Assembly (NCBI GenBank): GCA_016222905.1
Contig: JACRPZ010000050.1
Location: 1 to 37,933, forward strand
Length of the DNA stretch: 37,933 nt
Direction: 5' to 3'
From: Nitrospirota bacterium
GTDB taxonomy: Bacteria > Nitrospirota > Thermodesulfovibrionia > UBA6902
Shown: piece after piece, positions 34,247-37,933 of the stretch
How the letters are laid out: every line of letters starts with the position of its first letter
Numbering within the stretch: position 1 is the stretch's first letter
Program-made: the position numbers and the translations under genes
The notes under the pieces: model-generated
What the model was told of the DNA's origin: nothing
The model's input: the letters and a program-made list of their open reading frames with translations, nothing else
Database searches by the model: none

Positions 34247-34862
34247 GCACTCGTAATCCAACAGCCTGACTCTTTTCAGGGTGGAATTGAACCGCGAAGA
34301 TATTGTCTTTCCACACTGAAGAAGTAAACTCAATGCCATAATCTGTTGTGGCAGCGATAATCGCATTATCTTCAGGGACAACATAAAATGAGTGCACGAA
34401 ATAAAAATAGCTCTTATCAGGGATTCCCTTAAAGAGGGGATTGTCTTTCTGTATCTTTATCTCGTTCCATCCCATGTGAGGGACCTTTAAAGTTGAGAGT
34501 TGAGAATTGAGAGTTGAGAGTTTTTGATCTCCGAAATTAAATCTCACAACCTTCCCCCTTAAAACATCAAGACCCCCGCACTTGCCGAATTCCTCTGATT
34601 CGCTGAAGAGCACCTGAAATCCAAGACAAATTCCGAGATAAGGTTTTCCATCCTTTACTGCTTTAACAACAGCATCTATCAAATGAAGATCCGTAAGTTC
34701 CCGCATGCAGTCCTTAAACGCGCCAACGCCGGGCAGAACGACCGCGTCCGCTTTCTTGACGACATCGGGCTTGTTTGTAACCGTAACGTCAACTCCGACC
34801 TTAAGAAAGCCTTTTTCAACACTCCTTAGATTCCCCATCCCGTAATCAATAATAGCTATCAT
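34209..34862 (-). CDS. hisH: Imidazole glycerol phosphate synthase glutaminase subunit
   Basis: The glutaminase partner of HisF in histidine synthesis. At 217 residues it is slightly longer than usual. The catalytic triad is Cys79 (GICLGFQ) with His194 and Glu196 (FHPEKS). Other motifs are DYGMGNL and VPHMGWN. Residues 114-125 (KLSTLNSQLSTL) are an extra, in-frame insert encoded by tandem heptamers, placed just before VPHMGWN. The insert lies between conserved blocks, so activity may be kept. It is a lone minus-strand gene between two plus-strand runs and overlaps folK tail to tail. Confidence 0.95.
   Translation of the reverse strand: MIAIIDYGMGNLRSVEKGFLKVGVDVTVTNKPDVVKKADAVVLPGVGAFKDCMRELTDLHLIDAVVKAVKDGKPYLGICLGFQVLFSESEEFGKCGGLDVLRGKVVRFNFGDQKLSTLNSQLSTLKVPHMGWNEIKIQKDNPLFKGIPDKSYFYFVHSFYVVPEDNAIIAATTDYGIEFTSSVWKDNIFAVQFHPEKSQAVGLRVLKNFGEIVRKGL
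34491..34523. repeat. Heptamer array inserted in hisH
   Basis: The plus strand reads AGTTGAG, AGTTGAG, AATTGAG, AGTTGAG and AGTTT in tandem. On the coding strand it gives the in-frame peptide LSTLNSQLSTL. The unit length and G/A-rich character match the heptamer arrays at 6054-6151. Confidence 0.8.
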
Positions 34863-34917
34863 GTTTTTATAATAGATTATTTAGCCGAGCTGCGTAAATA
34901 GTAAATAAAATTTGTGC

Positions 34918-34946
34918 TTGTAAAAATCAATCAATTTAGGTTATAT
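34918..34946 (+). promoter_or_regulatory. Putative promoter of arginine decarboxylase-agmatinase pair
   Basis: TTGTAA (34918-34923), a 17-bp spacer and TTATAT (34941-34946), about 36 bp before the decarboxylase ATG, in an A/T-rich 119-bp gap shared with the divergent hisH gene. Confidence 0.5.
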
Positions 34947-34981
34947 TTCAATCTATACAAAGCAGTTTTTCAAAAGAGATT

Positions 34982-35530
34982 ATGGATTTGATACCGAAAC
35001 AGATATTTTTCACTAAGGGAGTTGGAATACACAAGGACCGGCTTGCGTCTTTTGAGCTGGCGCTGCGCAAGGCAGGCATAGAGAAATGTAACCTTGTATA
35101 TGTATCGAGCATATTCCCTCCGAATTGCAAGATAATAAGCAAATCAAAAGGTCTCCAGTTGATCAAACCCGGACAGATCACATTCTGTGTAATGGCAAGA
35201 AGCGATACGAATGAGCCTAACAGGCTTATTTCCTCCGCAGTGGGACTGGCAGTTCCGAAGGACAGGGAACATTACGGTTATATCTCGGAGCATCACTCTT
35301 GCGGCGAAACAGCAAGAAAGGCAGGCGACTATGCCGAAGACCTCGCTGCAACCATGCTTGCCACAACGCTTGGCATTGCATTTGATCCGGACGAAGCCTG
35401 GGACTCAAGAAAACAGGTTTACAAGGCGAGTAAATATATCTTCAAATCCACAAATATCTGCCAGTCCGCAGAAGGCGATAAATTCGGAAAATGGACAACG
35501 GTTATTGCCGCTGTTGTGATGCTTTTCTAA
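34982..35530 (+). CDS. Pyruvoyl-dependent arginine decarboxylase
   Basis: Decarboxylates arginine to agmatine. The 182 residues have the expected size. The self-cleavage site is Ser42-Ser43 in VSSIFPP, where the second Ser becomes the pyruvoyl group, giving a short beta and a longer alpha chain. Other conserved parts are the N-terminal FFTKGVG and SEHHSCGET. The next gene, two bases after its stop, is agmatinase, so the pair makes putrescine from arginine. This enzyme type is common in archaea and scattered in bacteria. Confidence 0.92.
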   Translation: MDLIPKQIFFTKGVGIHKDRLASFELALRKAGIEKCNLVYVSSIFPPNCKIISKSKGLQLIKPGQITFCVMARSDTNEPNRLISSAVGLAVPKDREHYGYISEHHSCGETARKAGDYAEDLAATMLATTLGIAFDPDEAWDSRKQVYKASKYIFKSTNICQSAEGDKFGKWTTVIAAVVMLF

Positions 35531-35531
35531 T

Positions 35532-36383
35532 TTGAAAAATAAAACCCCCAACAATTTCGGCGGGCTCCCTGCAAAATACTCAAACTACAAAGACTCAAAA
35601 ATAGTTATACTGCCTGTCCCTTTCGATAAAACCAGTTCATGGCTAAAAGGCTCCGCCAAAGGACCTCAGGCGATCATCGACGCTTCCAAAAATATGGAGT
35701 TATATGATATTGAGACGAATTCAGAGGTCTACAAAAAAGGGTTGCACACTCTAAAAGCTTTAACTGCAGACACATCAAAGAAGATGATAGCTGATGTTTA
35801 CAGACAGACTAAAAAATTAATTAAAGATGATAAATTTGTAGTGACTTTAGGCGGCGAGCATACGGTCTCTCTGGGCGCTATCATGGCGCATGCCGAGCTT
35901 TTCGGCAATTTCAGCATACTGCATCTTGACGCGCATTCTGACAGGAGAGATACCTATGAGGGGAATAGATACAGCCATGCCTGTGTCATGGAAAGGGCCG
36001 GAAAATTTACAAAAGAAATAATTTCGGTAGGGATAAGGAGCATGGACTCGTCTGAGCTTAAGAATATTGACCAGCGCAAAATCTTTTATGCGTCGGATAT
36101 TTATCAAGGACGGGACTGGATAAACAAGGCTGTCGGAATGCTTTCTGATAATGTATATGTAACAATTGATATTGATGTCCTTGACCCATCCATAATGCCT
36201 TCAACAGGCACTCCTGAACCGGGGGGGATGGGCTGGTATGAAATTCTTGCTCTATTAAAAAGCGTCTCTGAAAAGAAGAGAGTCGTCGGCTTTGACGTTG
36301 TAGAATTCTTACCTTCTGAAAATAAGTCGCCCGACTTCCTTGCCGCAAAATTGATATACAAATTACTGAGCTTTATTTTTTAA
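35532..36383 (+). CDS. speB: Agmatinase (ureohydrolase)
   Basis: Hydrolyses agmatine to putrescine and urea. At 283 residues it has the normal arginase fold. The manganese-binding motifs are GGEHTVSLG, LHLDAHSDRR and DIDVLDPS followed by TGTPEPGG. TTG 35532 is the likely start: it comes directly after the decarboxylase stop (translational coupling), no Shine-Dalgarno sequence is seen, and the next in-frame ATG would delete conserved sequence. The phrase LPVPFDKTSSW near the N-terminus is family-typical. Confidence 0.94.
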   Translation: MKNKTPNNFGGLPAKYSNYKDSKIVILPVPFDKTSSWLKGSAKGPQAIIDASKNMELYDIETNSEVYKKGLHTLKALTADTSKKMIADVYRQTKKLIKDDKFVVTLGGEHTVSLGAIMAHAELFGNFSILHLDAHSDRRDTYEGNRYSHACVMERAGKFTKEIISVGIRSMDSSELKNIDQRKIFYASDIYQGRDWINKAVGMLSDNVYVTIDIDVLDPSIMPSTGTPEPGGMGWYEILALLKSVSEKKRVVGFDVVEFLPSENKSPDFLAAKLIYKLLSFIF

Positions 36384-36510
36384 TACCTTTGTTTCGTGGA
36401 TTTGCGCTTGTGAGCACCGATCTTTTTATACAGCATCATTTTGCAATGTGGAAGAGATCTGGAATCCTTGACTGAGTAATTGATTGCCTGAAATTACGGG
36501 GAGAGGCTGT

Positions 36511-37932
36511 ATGCTGAAGAAGAGATTAGGAACAGTTCTACTGTTTATCATAGATATAGCCGCTGTTTTCCTTATTCTGCAGATCTCGATTTTTTTAAGA
36601 AAGAACACCTTGCCGTACTTTCTGCAATTCCCGGATTTTCCGGTAAAAGGCTACGTGGTCTTTGTATGGGTTCTGCCTGTCTGGCTTCTCTTTTTTATTT
36701 ATGAAGGGCTCTATACAAAGAGATTTTCTTTCTGGGACGAGATCAAGGTGTTGTGGAAGAGCACTTTCTTCTCCACATTAGCGGTCTTCAGCATTCTTTA
36801 TTTAGGCAAAGTTGGAGAACAGATATCAAGGACAGTTATAGTCCTGATGGGTTTTATTGCTTTCCCTGTTCTCCCTCTCATAAGGCTGAATGCAAAGAAA
36901 TTCCTGATGAATAAAGGCTTAATCAAGAGTAAAGCGCTTATCCTTGGCGCTGGAAAGACAGGCGAGCTTATACTGAACGCTCTGAGGAGGGATGCCAACC
37001 TTGCCTTTGATGTTGTCGGGTTTCTTGATGATGATCCCCTGAAGATAGGTCAGAAAGTAGGAGGCATCAAGATACACGGCAATGTGGATAAGGCGCAGAA
37101 GTATGTCGGCAGATACGGCATACAGGACATTATTATCGCCATGCCGGGCTGTGACAGCAAAAGGCTCGCAAAAATTATTAACAGCCTTCAGCATAATGTC
37201 CAGAATATTCTCTTTATTCCAGATATCTTCGGGATAGCGGTGTTAGGGACAAAGTTGCAGCACTTCTTTCAGGAACAGGTCATCGGGCTTGAGGTGAGCA
37301 ATAACCTTGCGGCCCCGGTCAATATTTTTACAAAAAGGGTATTTGACCTTATTGCCAGCTTGGTTTTGCTCGTTGTTTTTTTTATCCCGATGATTGTAAT
37401 AGCGATTCTTACAAGAATAAATTCAAAGGGCAGCCCAATATTTTCACAGGAACGAATAGGCAAGAATGACAAGCCGTTTCAGTGTTACAAATTCAGAACC
37501 ATGTACCATGATGCAGAAGAGAGGTTCGAGGAACTTCTAAAAAATAGTCCTGAGGCGAGTAGTGAATGGGAACTCAACTATAAGCTGAAAAATGACCCAA
37601 GGATCACAAAGGTCGGCGCATTTTTAAGAAAGACCTCGCTTGACGAACTGCCCCAGTTATTAAATGTTTTAAAGGGCGAGATGAGCGTTGTAGGCCCAAG
37701 GCCCGTGACCAGGAAAGAGATAGACGATTATTATCAGGAGACCGCAAAACTATGTTTCGGGGTCCCCCCAGGAATTACCGGCTTGTGGCAGGTGAGCGGC
37801 AGGAGCAGCACCGGCTATGCTTACAGGGTCGCCCTTGATTCATGGTATGTAAGAAACTGGAATCTCTGGCTTGACATTGTTATTCTGTTAAAGACAGTAA
37901 AGATAGTCATCAAAAAAGAAGGCGCCTGGTAA
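36511..37932 (+). CDS. Polyprenyl glycosylphosphotransferase (WbaP/WcaJ type)
   Basis: A 473-residue membrane enzyme that starts exopolysaccharide or O-antigen units by transferring a sugar-1-phosphate to undecaprenyl phosphate. ATG 36511 has GGGGAGAGG just upstream, better than TTG 36484. Four N-terminal helices (within about 1-115) are followed by a Rossmann-like CoA-binding-type domain (GAGKTGELIL, about 142-250). A re-entrant helix and catalytic sugar-transferase domain (about 275-473) carries CYKFRTM, LRKTSLDELPQLLNVLKGEM, GPRP and PGITGLWQVSGRSS. The stop lies one base from the window end, so a polysaccharide cluster may continue to the right. The 127-bp gap before it shows no clear promoter. 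Confidence 0.93.
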   Translation: MLKKRLGTVLLFIIDIAAVFLILQISIFLRKNTLPYFLQFPDFPVKGYVVFVWVLPVWLLFFIYEGLYTKRFSFWDEIKVLWKSTFFSTLAVFSILYLGKVGEQISRTVIVLMGFIAFPVLPLIRLNAKKFLMNKGLIKSKALILGAGKTGELILNALRRDANLAFDVVGFLDDDPLKIGQKVGGIKIHGNVDKAQKYVGRYGIQDIIIAMPGCDSKRLAKIINSLQHNVQNILFIPDIFGIAVLGTKLQHFFQEQVIGLEVSNNLAAPVNIFTKRVFDLIASLVLLVVFFIPMIVIAILTRINSKGSPIFSQERIGKNDKPFQCYKFRTMYHDAEERFEELLKNSPEASSEWELNYKLKNDPRITKVGAFLRKTSLDELPQLLNVLKGEMSVVGPRPVTRKEIDDYYQETAKLCFGVPPGITGLWQVSGRSSTGYAYRVALDSWYVRNWNLWLDIVILLKTVKIVIKKEGAW

Positions 37933-37933
37933 T

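Overview
The window looks like chromosomal DNA of an anaerobic, menaquinone-using, multiheme-cytochrome-rich bacterium. Nitrospirota (Thermodesulfovibrionia-like) or a deltaproteobacterial-type lineage would fit. The pointers are multiheme c cytochromes with NrfD/Fe-S modules, a b6-type cytochrome b with a low-potential-looking Rieske protein, LL-diaminopimelate aminotransferase, pyruvoyl arginine decarboxylase and frequent TTG starts. The taxonomy is inference only.

Layout. 1-3027: an accessory block with two secreted DUF1566 proteins whose 3' domains show the substitution pattern of diversity-generating retroelement (DGR) variable regions. The block is bounded by the intact guaA 3' end on the right and a decayed second copy of that 3' end at 159-205, and it is full of short-unit repeats and hairpins. 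3028-7127: guaA, guaB and a SurA-like isomerase. 7345-7826: a ParE-type toxin-antitoxin pair. 7957-10018: a small cassette (GbsR/MarR regulator, NmrA-like reductase, small membrane protein) bounded by a relic of the ychF 3' end on the left and intact ychF on the right. 10078-13800: ychF, hemL and an M48 protease. 13847-17006: a non-DGR reverse transcriptase with helical repeats next to a Fic protein, possibly a defence pair. 17107-20574: an M23 peptidase, serS with tRNA-Ser(UGA), and a cNMP-binding/rhodanese protein. 20738-22209: a YVTN beta-propeller and a triheme cytochrome.

22402-31409 is a minus-strand block of ten respiratory genes in two promoter-led units. The upstream unit is tetraheme c, Fe-S, NrfD and an 11-heme c. 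The downstream unit is Rieske, cytochrome b, pentaheme c, tetraheme c, Fe-S and NrfD. In effect a Rieske/cytochrome b core is sandwiched between two Fe-S/NrfD quinone modules with 24 CxxCH motifs in four cytochromes, and with no catalytic molybdopterin subunit and no cytochrome c1. 31638-37932 returns to housekeeping: a GGQ release-factor-like protein, a HAD phosphatase, dapL, folK, hisH (convergent), arginine decarboxylase plus agmatinase (a putrescine route), and a polyprenyl-phosphate sugar transferase.

The most notable observations are the paired DGR variable regions without a local template or DGR reverse transcriptase, the two accessory cassettes each flanked by a duplicated 3' end of a housekeeping gene (guaA and ychF), the Rieske/b/NrfD cytochrome supercluster, and several arrays of 7-, 8- or 9-bp degenerate units, two of them arranged as inverted pairs and one inserted in frame in hisH.
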